Source: Kiloniella spongiae
GTDB taxonomy: Bacteria > Pseudomonadota > Alphaproteobacteria > Kiloniellales > Kiloniellaceae
NCBI RefSeq assembly: GCF_001026905.1
Contig: NZ_LAQL01000004.1
Coordinates: 186,001 to 250,000, forward strand
Direction: 5' to 3'
DNA length: 64,000 nt
Shown here: positions 46,215-56,359 of the stretch, in pieces
Position numbering within the stretch: position 1 is the first letter of the stretch
Layout: every line of letters starts with the position of its first letter
Program-made: the position numbers and the translations under genes
Notes under the pieces: generated by a model
Told to the model about the DNA's origin: nothing
The model's input: only the letters and a program-made list of their open reading frames with translations
Databases searched by the model: none

Positions 46215-46243
46215 AGCGTAAAAATGTGCTCGAAAAAAGACAA
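46215..46243 (-). promoter_or_regulatory. Candidate promoter of pyrH and downstream genes
   Basis: On the minus strand TTGTCT (46243-46238) and TACGCT (46220-46215) are 17 bases apart, about 58 bases before the pyrH GTG. The -10 is poor, but the preceding tsf terminator makes a promoter here necessary. Confidence 0.45.
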
Positions 46244-46271
46244 TCCTAGTGGAAGCGAGTGATTTTGAATA

Positions 46272-46324
46272 CAAAAATGGCCCCGACCTCTCTCCCAATT
46301 GGAAGAACAGATCGCGGCCAAATT
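46272..46324 (-). terminator. Terminator of the rpsB-tsf transcript
   Basis: On the minus strand TTTGGCC with nearby CGA pairs with TCG and GGCCA, then a T run (ATTTTTG). It lies 11-60 bases after the tsf stop. The loop is long, but the base of the stem is GC-rich. Confidence 0.7.
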
Positions 46325-46334
46325 CGTGTTTTAC

Positions 46335-47261
46335 TTAGTTACCGAGTGTCGCAGCAACTTCAGCAGCAAAGTCTTCTTCTTTTTTCTCGATACCTTCACC
46401 AAGCTGGTAACGTACGAAACCAGTTAGTTTTACAGGAGCACCAAGCTCTTTAGCAAAAAGCTCAACAGCTTTACCGACAGAGTTTTCACCATCGATAACA
46501 TAGCCTTGCTCTAGCAAGCAAACTTCTTCGTAGTACTTGCGAAGACGACCAACGAGCATTTTTTCGATGATCTCTTCTGGTTTACCAGAAGCACGAGCTT
46601 GATCAGAAAGAACTTCTTTCTCACGTTCAAGAGCCGTAACATCAACAGAATCACGATCAAGTGCCTGTGGGTTAGCAGCAGCAACATGCATTGCAACCTG
46701 CTTACCAAAAGCTTCAAGCTTCGCAGCATCGCTAGATGATTCAAGAGCAACCAATACACCAATTTTACCAAGACCAGGAGCAGTCTGGTTGTGGATGTAA
46801 GAAGCAACAACACCTTCGCTAACTTCCAAAGAAGCAGTGCGACGAAGGCTCATGTTCTCGCCGATAGTTGCGATGTTTTTAGTCAACACGTCAGCAACAG
46901 TGCCCTCACCACCTGGGTAGTCAGCGTTTGCAAGCGCTTCAACATCACCACCAACAGTCAGAGCTTGCTGAGCAACAGCTTTAACAAAAGACTGGAACTG
47001 TTCGTTACGAGAAACAAAGTCTGTTTCTGCGTTAACTTCTACAACAGCACCTTTAGCACCATCTGTAGAAACAGCAACAAGACCTTCTGATGCAACGCGG
47101 CCAGCTTTTTTAGCGGCGGCAGCAAGGCCTTTTTTACGAAGCCAATCAACGGCTCCTTCTAAGTCACCATCAGTTTCGGCAAGGGCTTTTTTACAATCCA
47201 TCATGCCGGCACCGGACTGATCCCGGAGTTCTTTAACCAGAGCAGCAGTAATCTGGGCCAT
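46335..47261 (-). CDS. tsf: Translation elongation factor Ts
   Basis: The 308-residue protein has the N-terminal UBA-like domain ([20 protein letters not shown]), the EF-Tu-contacting TDFV motif in [12 protein letters not shown] (about 79-90), and the core and C-terminal modules. It exchanges GDP for GTP on EF-Tu. The rpsB-tsf pair is conserved; a perfect 10-pair hairpin lies in the 96-base spacer. Confidence 0.97.
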   Translation of the reverse strand: MAQITAALVKELRDQSGAGMMDCKKALAETDGDLEGAVDWLRKKGLAAAAKKAGRVASEGLVAVSTDGAKGAVVEVNAETDFVSRNEQFQSFVKAVAQQALTVGGDVEALANADYPGGEGTVADVLTKNIATIGENMSLRRTASLEVSEGVVASYIHNQTAPGLGKIGVLVALESSSDAAKLEAFGKQVAMHVAAANPQALDRDSVDVTALEREKEVLSDQARASGKPEEIIEKMLVGRLRKYYEEVCLLEQGYVIDGENSVGKAVELFAKELGAPVKLTGFVRYQLGEGIEKKEEDFAAEVAATLGN

Positions 47262-47309
47262 TTTCTATCTCTTTTCAGAAATTAAATATCAACATAGACA
47301 CAAGTACGA

Positions 47310-47335
47310 GAACGGCGGCATTGGAGCCGCCGTTC
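47310..47335 (-). promoter_or_regulatory. Perfect hairpin in the rpsB-tsf spacer
   Basis: GAACGGCGGC (47310-47319) pairs fully with GCCGCCGTTC (47326-47335) around a six-base loop. No T run follows on the minus strand, so it is not a normal terminator. It may act as an attenuator, an RNA processing site, or a stabiliser of the rpsB message. Confidence 0.6.
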
Positions 47336-47357
47336 TAATCGTTCATTTGCGAACAGC

Positions 47358-48203
47358 TTAAGCTTCGGCAGCAGCGGCTTCAGCAGGAGCTTTTTCTTCG
47401 GAAGCAGCTTCAGCGACTGGCGCTTCAGCAGGAGCTTCTTCAGCAGCTTTTTCTTCAGGCAGCTGCTCGGCAGGTGCTTCTTCAGAAGCGCCGATATCTG
47501 CACCAGAAGCAGTTAACTCTTGCTGTAGACCATCAATAACCGCATCGGCAAAGAGGTCACAGTAAAGGCTAATCGCACGGATCGCATCATCGTTACCTGG
47601 AATTGGGAACGTGATGTCAGCTGGATCAGAGTTTGAATCAAGGATACCAACAACAGGAATTTTTAATTTCGCGGCTTCAGCAATTGCAAGGTGCTCCTTG
47701 TTTGTGTCGATAACAACGATCACATCAGGAATGCCACCCATTTCCTTAATTCCGCCAAGAGCGCGCTCTAGCTTATCGCGCTGACGTGTAAGATTAAGAA
47801 GTTCTTTTTTAGTCAGGCCACCCTGATCATTGTCAAGACGCTCATCAAGCTCTTTCAGACGACGGATAGAGTTAGAAACTGTTTTCCAGTTCGTGAGCAT
47901 TCCGCCCAACCAACGATGGTTAACATAGTACTGACCACAGCGTTTTGCTGCTTCAGCCATTTTCTCACTTGCCTGACGCTTTGTTCCAACGAACAGAACG
48001 CGACCGCCACCGGCAACAACTTCACGTGTAAAAGCAAGACCTTTGTGGAGCATTGGTACGCTCTGCTCAAGATCAAGAATGTGGATGCCGTTACGTGCAC
48101 CAAAAATGTACTGAGACATTTTCGGGTTCCAACGACGAGTTGTGTGACCGAAGTGAACACCAGCTTCTAGAAGCTGACGCATTGTAAATGTGGGAAGCGC
48201 CAT
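47358..48203 (-). CDS. rpsB: 30S ribosomal protein S2
   Basis: The 281-residue protein has the S2 N-terminus ([20 protein letters not shown]), the [26 protein letters not shown] segment as two shorter recognisable parts, and a C-terminal tail of about 45 residues made almost only of A, E, P and K. The tail is absent from E. coli S2 but common in alphaproteobacteria. It assembles on the 30S platform side. Its 5' leader is structured (see 48204-48322). Confidence 0.96.
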   Translation of the reverse strand: MALPTFTMRQLLEAGVHFGHTTRRWNPKMSQYIFGARNGIHILDLEQSVPMLHKGLAFTREVVAGGGRVLFVGTKRQASEKMAEAAKRCGQYYVNHRWLGGMLTNWKTVSNSIRRLKELDERLDNDQGGLTKKELLNLTRQRDKLERALGGIKEMGGIPDVIVVIDTNKEHLAIAEAAKLKIPVVGILDSNSDPADITFPIPGNDDAIRAISLYCDLFADAVIDGLQQELTASGADIGASEEAPAEQLPEEKAAEEAPAEAPVAEAASEEKAPAEAAAAEA

Positions 48204-48322
48204 AGAATAAAACCTTTTCTCTTCCGGTTAAACTTCCGCAGGCCGTAATCTCCATCCAAGATGGAAACACCAGAAACGAAGAACAACTGTTCTCGTTAGA
48301 CCTACGTGTTGTTTTAGTAATG
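48204..48322 (-). promoter_or_regulatory. Structured rpsB leader, candidate S2 autoregulatory element
   Basis: The roughly 118-base leader holds two stems. One is AACGAAGAACA with TGTTCTCGTT (48275-48297, one bulged A). The other is TCCATC and GATGGA with a three-base loop (48251-48265), just before the GC-rich segment next to the ribosome binding site. S2 represses its own mRNA in other proteobacteria, so an equivalent role is reasonable, but this leader was not matched to a known family. Confidence 0.5.
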
Positions 48323-48328
48323 TTGCGG

Positions 48329-48357
48329 GTGATACTCCCCTAGAGCAAAGGATGCAA
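48329..48357 (-). promoter_or_regulatory. Sigma70-type promoter of rpsB
   Basis: On the minus strand TTGCAT (48357-48352) and TATCAC (48334-48329) are separated by exactly 17 bases, about 125 bases upstream of the rpsB ATG and just after the dnaE stop. Confidence 0.7.
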
Positions 48358-48421
48358 GTCTTTTCTCACCCATAAGTGCATTCATTATAACTATATCATG
48401 AAAAGTACAGGATATAAGGAA

Positions 48422-51400
48422 TTAAACCTCTTCCAGATCGATGCCTTCGATTGCCTTGATTGCCTGACGAATAGAAGGTGAAACAGTGTAACCTTTTGGG
48501 AGTTCCAATTCCAGCTCCTGACCGTCTTTTAGTCCGAGAACAACCGAAATACGCCCCCGCCCCTTTACGGCGTGATTATCCAGTATCGTTTTCAATGGAT
48601 CCAAAGGCTTATCAGAATTAATATAAAGCTTTAGGCCTGTATCAGTTAACGAAGCAGCATCATCAAGAGGCGTCACAGCCTGAAGGAGAAACCGGGGTTC
48701 ATCATCATCAGGCTTCACTTCCCCTGTGAGAGTTGCCAAAAGCGGGACATTGCTCTCTAGAATTTCACGGCTGGCCAAGAGTACATTCGAAAAGACCATC
48801 GCCTCAATCGTACCATGTGCATCTGAAATTTGTACAAAAGCAAACTTAGAGCCCTTCTTGGAAATCCGTTCCTGCTTACCAACGACAATGGCACCAATTT
48901 TAAGAGGACCACCCTGCCCTTTGTATTTCTTGGTTTGCTCAATCGCCTCGGCAATATTAACAGCCCGCAAACGCTTTAAAATCTGAGTATAGGTATCAAT
49001 CGGATGTGCAGAGAGATAAAAGCCAATCGCGTCGAACTCGTGTTTCAGCTTTTCCAGTTCAGGCCAATCGGGCACCTTCGGCAAAGCTAAATCAATCATG
49101 GTCGTATTATCATCACCACCAAAGAGGTTAACCTGATCACTCTCTCTTTCATGTGCCGCCGCCGAAATATTTCGGACAATATTTTCCGCCCCAAGAAAAA
49201 CCTGCTGCCTGTTAGGTGACAAGCTATCAAAAGCACCGGCCTTGGAAAGGTTCTCAACCAGGCGCTTATTAATGGTCTTTGAATCAACGCGCCCGACAAA
49301 GTCTGTCAGATTGTTAAAAGGGCCATTTTCATTTCGCTCATTTGTGATGTTCTCAATGGCTTGCTCCCCAACGTTCTTCACCGCAGCCATAGCATAGCGA
49401 ACCGCTTTATTACCGTCATCCATCGTTTCAACCATGAACTCGGCATATGACTTGTTAATATCCGGTACCAGCAACGGAATTTCAAGACGTGACAATTCTT
49501 GTCTGAAAATATTCAACTTATCTGTATTAGATATATCATAAGTCATGGTCGCGGCCATGAACTCGACAGGATAATTCGCCTTCAAATAAGCTGTATGATA
49601 GGCGACCAGTGCGTAAGCTGCTGCGTGACTTTTGTTAAAACCATAGCCCGCAAATTTATTGACCTGATCAAAGATCTCATCCGCCTTTTCAGCTTTAACG
49701 TCATTCTTAACCGCACCCTCGACAAAGATCTTACGTTGTGCATCCATTTCCGCTTGGATTTTTTTACCCATTGCACGACGCAGCAAATCCGCGCCCCCGA
49801 GGGAGTATCCGGAGAGCTGTTGCGCAATCTGCATGACCTGTTCCTGATAGATCATAATCCCGTAGGTTTCTTTCAGGATGTCTTCGATCAGCGGATGCAT
49901 GTAATCAGGCGTTTCTTCACCTTTTTTACGCAAAATATAGCTCGGGATATTCTCCATAGGACCAGGACGATAAAGTGCCACCACCGCAATGATATCCTCG
50001 AACCTATCGGGCTTCATACGCTTTAGAACATCACGCATACCAGTGGATTCCAACTGGAAAACACCGACGGTATCTCCGCGCCCAAGCAACTCAAAAGAAG
50101 CCTTGTCGTCTAGTGGTACCTCGCTCAGATTAATCGATATTCCCGAAGATCGTATAAATTCGCACGCACGCTCCAGCACTGTCAGGGTCTTCAGGCCAAG
50201 AAAGTCAAACTTCACCAAACCGGCTTGCTCAACAAATTTCATATTGAACTGAGTAACCGGCATATCAGAACGTGGATCGCGGTAAAGCGGTACCAACTGA
50301 TCAAGTGGCCGATCCCCGATGACAACACCAGCCGCATGGGTTGAAGCATGACGAAAGAGACCTTCAATCTTTTGGGCAATATTCAAAAGATTATCGACGG
50401 CTTCGTCCGTTCTGGCCATCTCCCGGAGTTGAGGTTCCTGTGCAATGGCTTCCGGTAATGATGTTGGTTTGGCTGGGTTATTAGGCACAAGCTTGCACAA
50501 GCGATCAACTTGCGGGTAAGGCATCTGCAAAACACGCCCGACATCACGCAGCGCCGCGCGCGCCTGCAGCTTACCAAATGTAATAATCTGCGCGACCTTA
50601 TCTCGCCCGTATTTATCCTGTACGTAGGTAATCACTTTATCGCGCTTGTCTTGACAGAAATCGACGTCAAAGTCAGGCATGGAAACACGTTCCGGGTTCA
50701 AGAACCTTTCGAACAGCAAGCCCCAGCGCAAGGGATCAAGGTCGGTAATAGTCAAAACCCAGGCGACCACAGACCCCGCCCCGGACCCACGCCCAGGACC
50801 AACAGGAATATTCTGATTTTTTGCCCACATAATAAAATCGGCAACAATCAAGAAGTATCCAGGGAATCCCATCTGTTCGATGATCCCCAATTCATATTCG
50901 AGACGTTCACGATATGGTTTGGCGACTTCATCACGCCTGGCATCATCCATATCGACGGTAAAGACGTGTTTTTCCAAACGACCTTCCAGCCCCACTTCTG
51001 ACTGGTGGCGTAATTCTTCGGTTTCGGAGCGACCATCGCCTGTATCAAATGGGGGTAGGATCGGCGCAATTGGTTCTACAAACCAGGAACAACGCTGTGC
51101 AATAATCAAGGTATTCTGAATAGCCTCTGGTATATCCGCGAAAAGGCGTTTCATTTCATCCGCAGATTTAAAGCGATGCTCGGCAGTTAGTCGACGACGT
51201 TCACTTTGAGAAACATAAGCACCTTCCGCTATACAAATCAGAGCATCGTGCGGCACATACATATCATCCGCAGCAAAGAAGGCTTCGTTTGTCGCCACCA
51301 GCGGCACATCGTGTTTATAGGCCAGATCAATCAAACGTTCTTCAACCGCCTGCTCTTCAGGTAAACCATGACGCATCAACTCGGCATAAAACCGATCCTG

Positions 51401-51907
51401 AAAAAGATTAGCTAACCGTGTAAAGATAGCCTCTGCATCTGCGTTCCTGTTTTCCAACAATAAACGCCCTACAGCACCTTTTGGCCCCGCACTCAAGGCG
51501 ATCAGGCCTTCATTGCTCCGTTCAAGATCAGCCAGCGTTACTTGTGGCGTTAGACCCGTTTCCGTCTCCATAAAAGCGTGGGAAATCAGGTGCATCAAAT
51601 TCATATAGCCCTTTTGGTTTTGAGCTATGAGAACCAGTTGATCAGGTTCGGGAACAATCGCACCGGTTCGCTTATCAGCATCTGGGCGCGCAACCATTAA
51701 CTGCGTCCCCATAATTGGCTGAACACCCGCCCCTTTGGCAGTTAATGAGAATTCAAGCGCCCCGAACATGTTACTGCTGTCCGTAATTGCAGCAGCTGGC
51801 ATATCATGTTTCTTGCACAACTCGACAAGTTCTTTGGCCTTAATAGCCCCTTCTGACAAGGAATAAGCTGTATGAACCCGAAGATGAACAAAGTCAGCAT
51901 ACGCCAT
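48422..51907 (-). CDS. dnaE: DNA polymerase III subunit alpha
   Basis: The 1161-residue replicative polymerase has the N-terminal PHP domain (FVHLRVHTAYSLSEGAIK), the catalytic aspartates in the palm segment MPDFDVDFCQDKRD, the FNKSHAAAYALVAYHTAYLK region, and a C-terminal OB fold (GAIVVGKQERISKKGSKFAF) and tail. It is DnaE1-type and full length. It starts 188 bases after lolD, with a terminator between, so it has its own promoter in 51908-51984. Confidence 0.97.
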   Translation of the reverse strand: MAYADFVHLRVHTAYSLSEGAIKAKELVELCKKHDMPAAAITDSSNMFGALEFSLTAKGAGVQPIMGTQLMVARPDADKRTGAIVPEPDQLVLIAQNQKGYMNLMHLISHAFMETETGLTPQVTLADLERSNEGLIALSAGPKGAVGRLLLENRNADAEAIFTRLANLFQDRFYAELMRHGLPEEQAVEERLIDLAYKHDVPLVATNEAFFAADDMYVPHDALICIAEGAYVSQSERRRLTAEHRFKSADEMKRLFADIPEAIQNTLIIAQRCSWFVEPIAPILPPFDTGDGRSETEELRHQSEVGLEGRLEKHVFTVDMDDARRDEVAKPYRERLEYELGIIEQMGFPGYFLIVADFIMWAKNQNIPVGPGRGSGAGSVVAWVLTITDLDPLRWGLLFERFLNPERVSMPDFDVDFCQDKRDKVITYVQDKYGRDKVAQIITFGKLQARAALRDVGRVLQMPYPQVDRLCKLVPNNPAKPTSLPEAIAQEPQLREMARTDEAVDNLLNIAQKIEGLFRHASTHAAGVVIGDRPLDQLVPLYRDPRSDMPVTQFNMKFVEQAGLVKFDFLGLKTLTVLERACEFIRSSGISINLSEVPLDDKASFELLGRGDTVGVFQLESTGMRDVLKRMKPDRFEDIIAVVALYRPGPMENIPSYILRKKGEETPDYMHPLIEDILKETYGIMIYQEQVMQIAQQLSGYSLGGADLLRRAMGKKIQAEMDAQRKIFVEGAVKNDVKAEKADEIFDQVNKFAGYGFNKSHAAAYALVAYHTAYLKANYPVEFMAATMTYDISNTDKLNIFRQELSRLEIPLLVPDINKSYAEFMVETMDDGNKAVRYAMAAVKNVGEQAIENITNERNENGPFNNLTDFVGRVDSKTINKRLVENLSKAGAFDSLSPNRQQVFLGAENIVRNISAAAHERESDQVNLFGGDDNTTMIDLALPKVPDWPELEKLKHEFDAIGFYLSAHPIDTYTQILKRLRAVNIAEAIEQTKKYKGQGGPLKIGAIVVGKQERISKKGSKFAFVQISDAHGTIEAMVFSNVLLASREILESNVPLLATLTGEVKPDDDEPRFLLQAVTPLDDAASLTDTGLKLYINSDKPLDPLKTILDNHAVKGRGRISVVLGLKDGQELELELPKGYTVSPSIRQAIKAIEGIDLEEV

Positions 51908-51984
51908 GACGAAACTCTCAAATCAAATAAAAATGTAATGTAAAATTCCAGAACCAGTCATACTCCAGATAGCTCTGAAAATGC

Positions 51985-52020
51985 AAAATAAAAACCCGAC
52001 ATCAAAAGACATCAGGTTTT
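51985..52020 (-). terminator. Terminator after lolD
   Basis: On the minus strand AAACCTGAT pairs with GTCGGGTTT (nine pairs, two of them G-U) around a ten-base loop, followed by TTTTTATTTT. It lies about 75 bases after the lolD stop. Confidence 0.65.
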
Positions 52021-52095
52021 CAAAAATATCTATATTTACTTATAAAATTCATATCTTTAAGTAAATAATTTAAAGCGCAAACTTAGATAATAAAT

Positions 52096-52776
52096 TTAGC
52101 GAACTTTACCATTTTCAAAATGTAAAACCCGATCCATACGTCCTGCCAACTCGTGATTATGGGTTGCGATCAAGGCCGTAAGCCCTACAGAACGAACAAG
52201 CTTTAGCAGTAGTTCAAAAACCCTGTTTGCTGTTTCCGGATCAAGATTTCCCGTCGGCTCATCAGCCAGAAGAACAGATGGTGCATTTGCCAATGCCCGC
52301 GCAATCGCTACACGCTGCTGTTCACCACCGGACAATTCCGCCGGACGGTGAGACATACGTTCGGAAAGCCCCACCGTATCCAGAAGTTCACTTGCCCGTT
52401 TATGTGCTTTTTTACGGGATAACCCCGTGATCATTTGCGGTAAAATAACGTTTTCTACAGCCGAAAATTCTGGGAGCAAATGATGGTATTGATAAACAAA
52501 CCCGATGGTATCGCGACGCAATGCAGTTCTGTTTTTATCACTCAAAGAAGCTGAAGGCGTTCCATTAACCAAAATGTCACCGCTATCAGGCTTTTCCAGA
52601 AGCCCAGCACTGTGCAACAGAGTTGACTTCCCTGCCCCGGAAGGACCGATCAATGCGACCAATTCACCCGGCTTGATATCAAAACTGACATCATTAAGCA
52701 CATGCAATTCTTTCGCCCCTTGTTTATAAGCTTTATTCACACTAACAAGGGCTAGGCCTTTCATTTCATTATTCAT
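52096..52776 (-). CDS. lolD: Lipoprotein-releasing system ATP-binding protein LolD
   Basis: The 226-residue ATPase has Walker [10 protein letters not shown], signature LSGGEQQR, Walker [13 protein letters not shown] and the H-loop ATHN. It also has the LolD-type Q-loop region [14 protein letters not shown]. It drives release of mature lipoproteins from the inner membrane to LolA. Its start overlaps the lolC end by eight bases. Confidence 0.96.
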   Translation of the reverse strand: MNNEMKGLALVSVNKAYKQGAKELHVLNDVSFDIKPGELVALIGPSGAGKSTLLHSAGLLEKPDSGDILVNGTPSASLSDKNRTALRRDTIGFVYQYHHLLPEFSAVENVILPQMITGLSRKKAHKRASELLDTVGLSERMSHRPAELSGGEQQRVAIARALANAPSVLLADEPTGNLDPETANRVFELLLKLVRSVGLTALIATHNHELAGRMDRVLHFENGKVR

Positions 52777-54013
52777 AGCGGATTGCCTCCACAGGATCTA
52801 ACCGTGCTGCACGCCATGCCGGAAAGATCGGGGCGAGAAATGAAAAGAACAAAGCCATGCCAACGACCTGAAGAACTTCGGATGTTTCAACAACGGCTGG
52901 CAACTTGGAAAGGAAATAGATCTCGGCATCAAAAAGATTGGTTCCGGACAAACCCTCAAGCCATTGCCGGATCGTCTCGATGTTTTCCGCAAAGGACAGA
53001 CCAAGTACAAACCCAGCCAGCGTCCCGAAAACACCAATAGATGCCCCACTCAGGAAGAAAACCCTTAAGATCATCCCTCGGGTCGCTCCCATGGTTCTCA
53101 GAATTGCGATATCACGCCCCTTATCCTTCACCAGCATGATCTGGCCGGAAACAATATTGAAAACCGCAACAAGGATAATAAGCGACAAGATCAAGAACAT
53201 AACATTACGTTCGACCTGAATGGCATTAAAGAAGCTGGCGTTACTTTGTTGCCAATCCCGCGTGACAATGCCCGTCCCTATCGCGTTGTGAATATCACGA
53301 CGCACCACATTGGTCAGATCCGGATTATCAACAAAAACCTCAATCGTATTTACCATTTCAGGTAACTCAAAGAAAATCTGCGCGGCATCAAGCGTCATAT
53401 AGATAAAGCTACTATCGTATTCATACATGCCAATATCAAAAAGCGCGGCAATGGTATAGGCTTTAAGACGCGGAATAGAACCAAAAACAGTAACCGAGCT
53501 GTTAGGGGATACCAAGGTAATCTTGTCGCCGACGCCAAGTCGCAAGCTTCTAGCAAGACGCTCACCAATAACGACATTGTCACCAGTGAAATCATCCAGA
53601 GATCCAGCGACAATCTTTTCTGCAATCAACTTACGTGCTTTGAGATCCTTTGGCGCCATACCACGAACCAAACCGCCCGTGGCGGTACCACTGGCAGTGA
53701 CCATGACCTGCCCTTGCACCTGTGGCGTAGCACTTTTCACTCCAGATAAAGTACTGACACGTTCGGCGATCGTTTCGTAATCGATCAGATCACCTTGAAC
53801 CCCGACAACGGCAAGATGACCATTAACACCCAGTATCCGACCAAGAAGTTCCTGACGAAAGCCATTCATGACGGACATGACAATGATCAAGGTCGCAACG
53901 CCTAGGGCAATACCAACAAGGGAGAAGCCCGCAATAACAGAAATAAACCCTTCTTTACGACGGGAACGGAGGTAGCGTAAGGCCACCATGCGCTCAAAAG
54001 CACCAAAAACCAT
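52769..54013 (-). CDS. lolC: Lipoprotein-releasing system transmembrane protein LolC/LolE
   Basis: The 414-residue protein has one N-terminal membrane helix after [19 protein letters not shown], a large periplasmic domain (about 45-265), and three C-terminal helices ending in [18 protein letters not shown]. This is the LolC/E plan. Only one such subunit is encoded here, as in many alphaproteobacteria, which use a LolF-like homodimer. It follows proS by 26 bases. Confidence 0.94.
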   Translation of the reverse strand: MVFGAFERMVALRYLRSRRKEGFISVIAGFSLVGIALGVATLIIVMSVMNGFRQELLGRILGVNGHLAVVGVQGDLIDYETIAERVSTLSGVKSATPQVQGQVMVTASGTATGGLVRGMAPKDLKARKLIAEKIVAGSLDDFTGDNVVIGERLARSLRLGVGDKITLVSPNSSVTVFGSIPRLKAYTIAALFDIGMYEYDSSFIYMTLDAAQIFFELPEMVNTIEVFVDNPDLTNVVRRDIHNAIGTGIVTRDWQQSNASFFNAIQVERNVMFLILSLIILVAVFNIVSGQIMLVKDKGRDIAILRTMGATRGMILRVFFLSGASIGVFGTLAGFVLGLSFAENIETIRQWLEGLSGTNLFDAEIYFLSKLPAVVETSEVLQVVGMALFFSFLAPIFPAWRAARLDPVEAIRYE

Positions 54014-54039
54014 AAACTATCTCTCTTCCCGTCTAAATC

Positions 54040-55359
54040 CTAAAGGCCTAATTTAGAAAGAGCAGCTTCCAGCGTTAGCTCTTCTTTCTCACCAGTCTTG
54101 CGATTTTTCAACTCAACTACGCCATTTTTAAGGCCGCGTGGTCCGATAACCATCTGCCATGGTAAACCAATCAGATCCATGTCTTTGAATTTGGCACCAG
54201 CGGATGTATCGCGATCATCGTATAAACAATCAACACCAGCTGCATTAAACTTCTGGTAAAGATCATCACAAGCCTTTGCACAGGCTTCATCTTTGGCTTT
54301 CAGGTTGATCAAACCAACTTGGTACGGTGCCACTGCTTCCGGCCAAATAATACCGTTCTCATCGTGGCTGGCTTCGATAATCGCACCCAAGAGACGGGAA
54401 ACACCGATACCGTAAGAGCCCATAAAGACAGGAACGTTTTCACCTTCGCTGTTAAGGACATAAGCCCCCATTGGCTCAGAGTATTTAGTACCAAAGTGAA
54501 AGATATGTCCCACTTCAATACCGCGGCACTGCATTCTTTTATCTTCAGGAACAGATCCTTCGAAATCTTCTTTGACGTACATTTCATCCGTTGCCGCATA
54601 GATGCTGGTCCAGTCATCAACAATCGGCTGCAAATCACCACTATAATCAACATCAGAAGATGGGGATGCTTTTTCCAGAAAGTCAGAGTGACAGAACACT
54701 TCGGACTCACCTGTATCGGCAAGAATGATAAACTCGTGACTGAGGTCACCACCAATTGGCCCTGTATCAGCAGCCATCGGGATCGCCCGCAATCCCAAAC
54801 GCTCAAAGGTGCGCAAGTAGGCAACAAACATTCGGTTGTATGCAGCCTTGGATGCTTCGAAATCAATATCGAAAGAGTAGGCGTCTTTCATAAAGAACTC
54901 ACGACCACGCATCACACCAAAACGCGGGCGAACTTCATCGCGGAATTTCCATTGGATGTGATACAGGTTTTTCGGAAGATCTTTGTAGCTTTTTACAGCA
55001 TTGGCAAAGATTTCTGTGACCATTTCTTCGTTGGTTGGTCCATAGAGCATATCGCGGCCATGGCGATCTTCGATACGCAGCATTTCTTTGCCATAGTCAT
55101 CATAACGACCGGATTTGCGCCACAAATCAGCGGGCTGAATTGTTGGCATCAGGATTTCCTGTGCCCCTGCCCGGTTTTGCTCTTCGCGGATAATCTGCTC
55201 GACCTTACGAAGGACTTTTAAGCCCATCGGCAACCAAGAATAGATTCCAGATGTTGCCTGACGGATCATGCCCGCACGAAGCATATAACGGTGAGAGACA
55301 ATCTGTGCCTCGGTTGGGTTTTCCTTCAATGTTGGAAGGAAATAAGCAGAAAGGCGCAT
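54040..55359 (-). CDS. proS: Proline--tRNA ligase, short alphaproteobacterial type
   Basis: The 439-residue class II synthetase has motif 2 ([26 protein letters not shown] region) and motif 3 ([18 protein letters not shown]), then the anticodon-binding domain. The roughly 180-residue INS editing domain found in E. coli ProRS is missing; the sequence passes directly from motif 2 to motif 3. Such enzymes depend on free-standing editors for Ala- and Cys-tRNA-Pro, none of which is in this window. It starts at ATG 55359. Confidence 0.96.
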   Translation of the reverse strand: MRLSAYFLPTLKENPTEAQIVSHRYMLRAGMIRQATSGIYSWLPMGLKVLRKVEQIIREEQNRAGAQEILMPTIQPADLWRKSGRYDDYGKEMLRIEDRHGRDMLYGPTNEEMVTEIFANAVKSYKDLPKNLYHIQWKFRDEVRPRFGVMRGREFFMKDAYSFDIDFEASKAAYNRMFVAYLRTFERLGLRAIPMAADTGPIGGDLSHEFIILADTGESEVFCHSDFLEKASPSSDVDYSGDLQPIVDDWTSIYAATDEMYVKEDFEGSVPEDKRMQCRGIEVGHIFHFGTKYSEPMGAYVLNSEGENVPVFMGSYGIGVSRLLGAIIEASHDENGIIWPEAVAPYQVGLINLKAKDEACAKACDDLYQKFNAAGVDCLYDDRDTSAGAKFKDMDLIGLPWQMVIGPRGLKNGVVELKNRKTGEKEELTLEAALSKLGL

Positions 55360-55532
55360 CTGGATATCCTGGAATGCTATGAGATTAATAATAAATAAGG
55401 AACAATTCAGTTATAGGACTGAAAAGTATGCGGTCATATATATGGGATGAAATGGCACTTGTCCATGACAGAAAAACAAGCTTTTCCTAAGAACTATAAG
55501 CTTGTTTAGGATATCAGGTAAGAAGCGGAAAA

Positions 55533-56003
55533 CTACTCTCTGTCTAATATTTCCTGACACTTCAGGGATAATTCTCGTTGCTCCTCACTTTGAAGCTGTT
55601 GGCCATTAAAAAAGGCATCACCGTTTTTGTGTACTTCAACAACACCGATCTCGGCATCAGCTTCAAAATTCGCTTTGTTCGCCGGGATGTTATACCGCTC
55701 AAACATATCAACTGTTATCGGGATGCGAATAATTTCCGGAAGAACAATCGGCTGCGCATTCAAATCCGCCGGAACAATTTTTTTACCTCGTTTGGTTACT
55801 CCCGACGTATAAGCGACATCATCACTCGGATGGTGAAGCATCAATCGACGACAATCTTCTTCTTCAATCGTTATCACACCTTCTTCCGATGACTTTACTT
55901 CTGCTTGCGCAGGAACAGTCATGCCCAAGAAAAACACGGGAATCATTGCAAATAAGTGAAAAATATTTCGCAAAGAAGAACAATGATAACAAAGCATTAT
56001 CAC
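55533..56003 (-). CDS. Small exported protein of unknown function
   Basis: The 156-residue product has a signal peptide with hydrophobic core IFHLFAMIPVFFLGMTV and cleavage near PAQA. The mature part has a block around HHPSDDVAYTSGVTKRGKKI and VPADLN, which I recall as a conserved pattern in hypothetical proteins of Rhodospirillales. Two cysteines remain in the mature chain. No membrane helix or enzyme motif is seen. It lies between the DUF1467 terminator and proS, with 173 bases before proS. Confidence 0.7.
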   Translation of the reverse strand: MIMLCYHCSSLRNIFHLFAMIPVFFLGMTVPAQAEVKSSEEGVITIEEEDCRRLMLHHPSDDVAYTSGVTKRGKKIVPADLNAQPIVLPEIIRIPITVDMFERYNIPANKANFEADAEIGVVEVHKNGDAFFNGQQLQSEEQRELSLKCQEILDRE

Positions 56004-56024
56004 ACCATATTAAGAAAATAAGTC

Positions 56025-56064
56025 AAAAAGGGCCTACTGATAATAATATCAACAGGCCCTTTAT
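56025..56064 (-). terminator. Strong terminator after the nuo-to-DUF1467 gene run
   Basis: AAAGGGCCT (56027-56035) pairs fully with AGGCCCTTT (56054-56062), and an inner TGATA/TATCA pair extends the stem across a small AC/AC internal loop. It lies about 35 bases after the DUF1467 stop on the minus strand and probably marks the end of the long transcript from nuoL or earlier. Confidence 0.88.
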
Positions 56065-56098
56065 AAATCTATAACACTTTCCTGCTTGCCTCTTTTAG

Positions 56099-56341
56099 CT
56101 AATAGGTCAGCTCACCAATTGTAATCAATTTGTTGGTGATGACGTAATAAGCAATGCCCCACAAAACACCCGCAATAGCACTGGTAATAAGCGCTTTACG
56201 TAAAAGCATCGGATTTTTGGGGGCCGAAGGTTCGTGACCGACTTCAGGGTTATCTTCAGCTCGAACACCAAAGGGAAGCGCCATGAAAAATATCAACCAC
56301 CAAATAATAATGTAAACAAGAATACCTGTAACCCAGTTCAT
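56099..56341 (-). CDS. DUF1467 family small membrane protein
   Basis: The 80-residue protein has two membrane helices (about 7-25 and 50-68), and between them the family hallmark PFGVRAED with a charged loop. Function is unknown. Its place after mce and before proS is conserved in many alphaproteobacteria. It starts 18 bases after the mce stop. Confidence 0.88.
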   Translation of the reverse strand: MNWVTGILVYIIIWWLIFFMALPFGVRAEDNPEVGHEPSAPKNPMLLRKALITSAIAGVLWGIAYYVITNKLITIGELTY

Positions 56342-56359
56342 CTATCATACTCTCTCGAC

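Noticed and set aside
54319-55221. 300-residue open frame on the plus strand
   Set aside because: It lies wholly antisense to proS, which is complete and canonical, and has no motif of its own.
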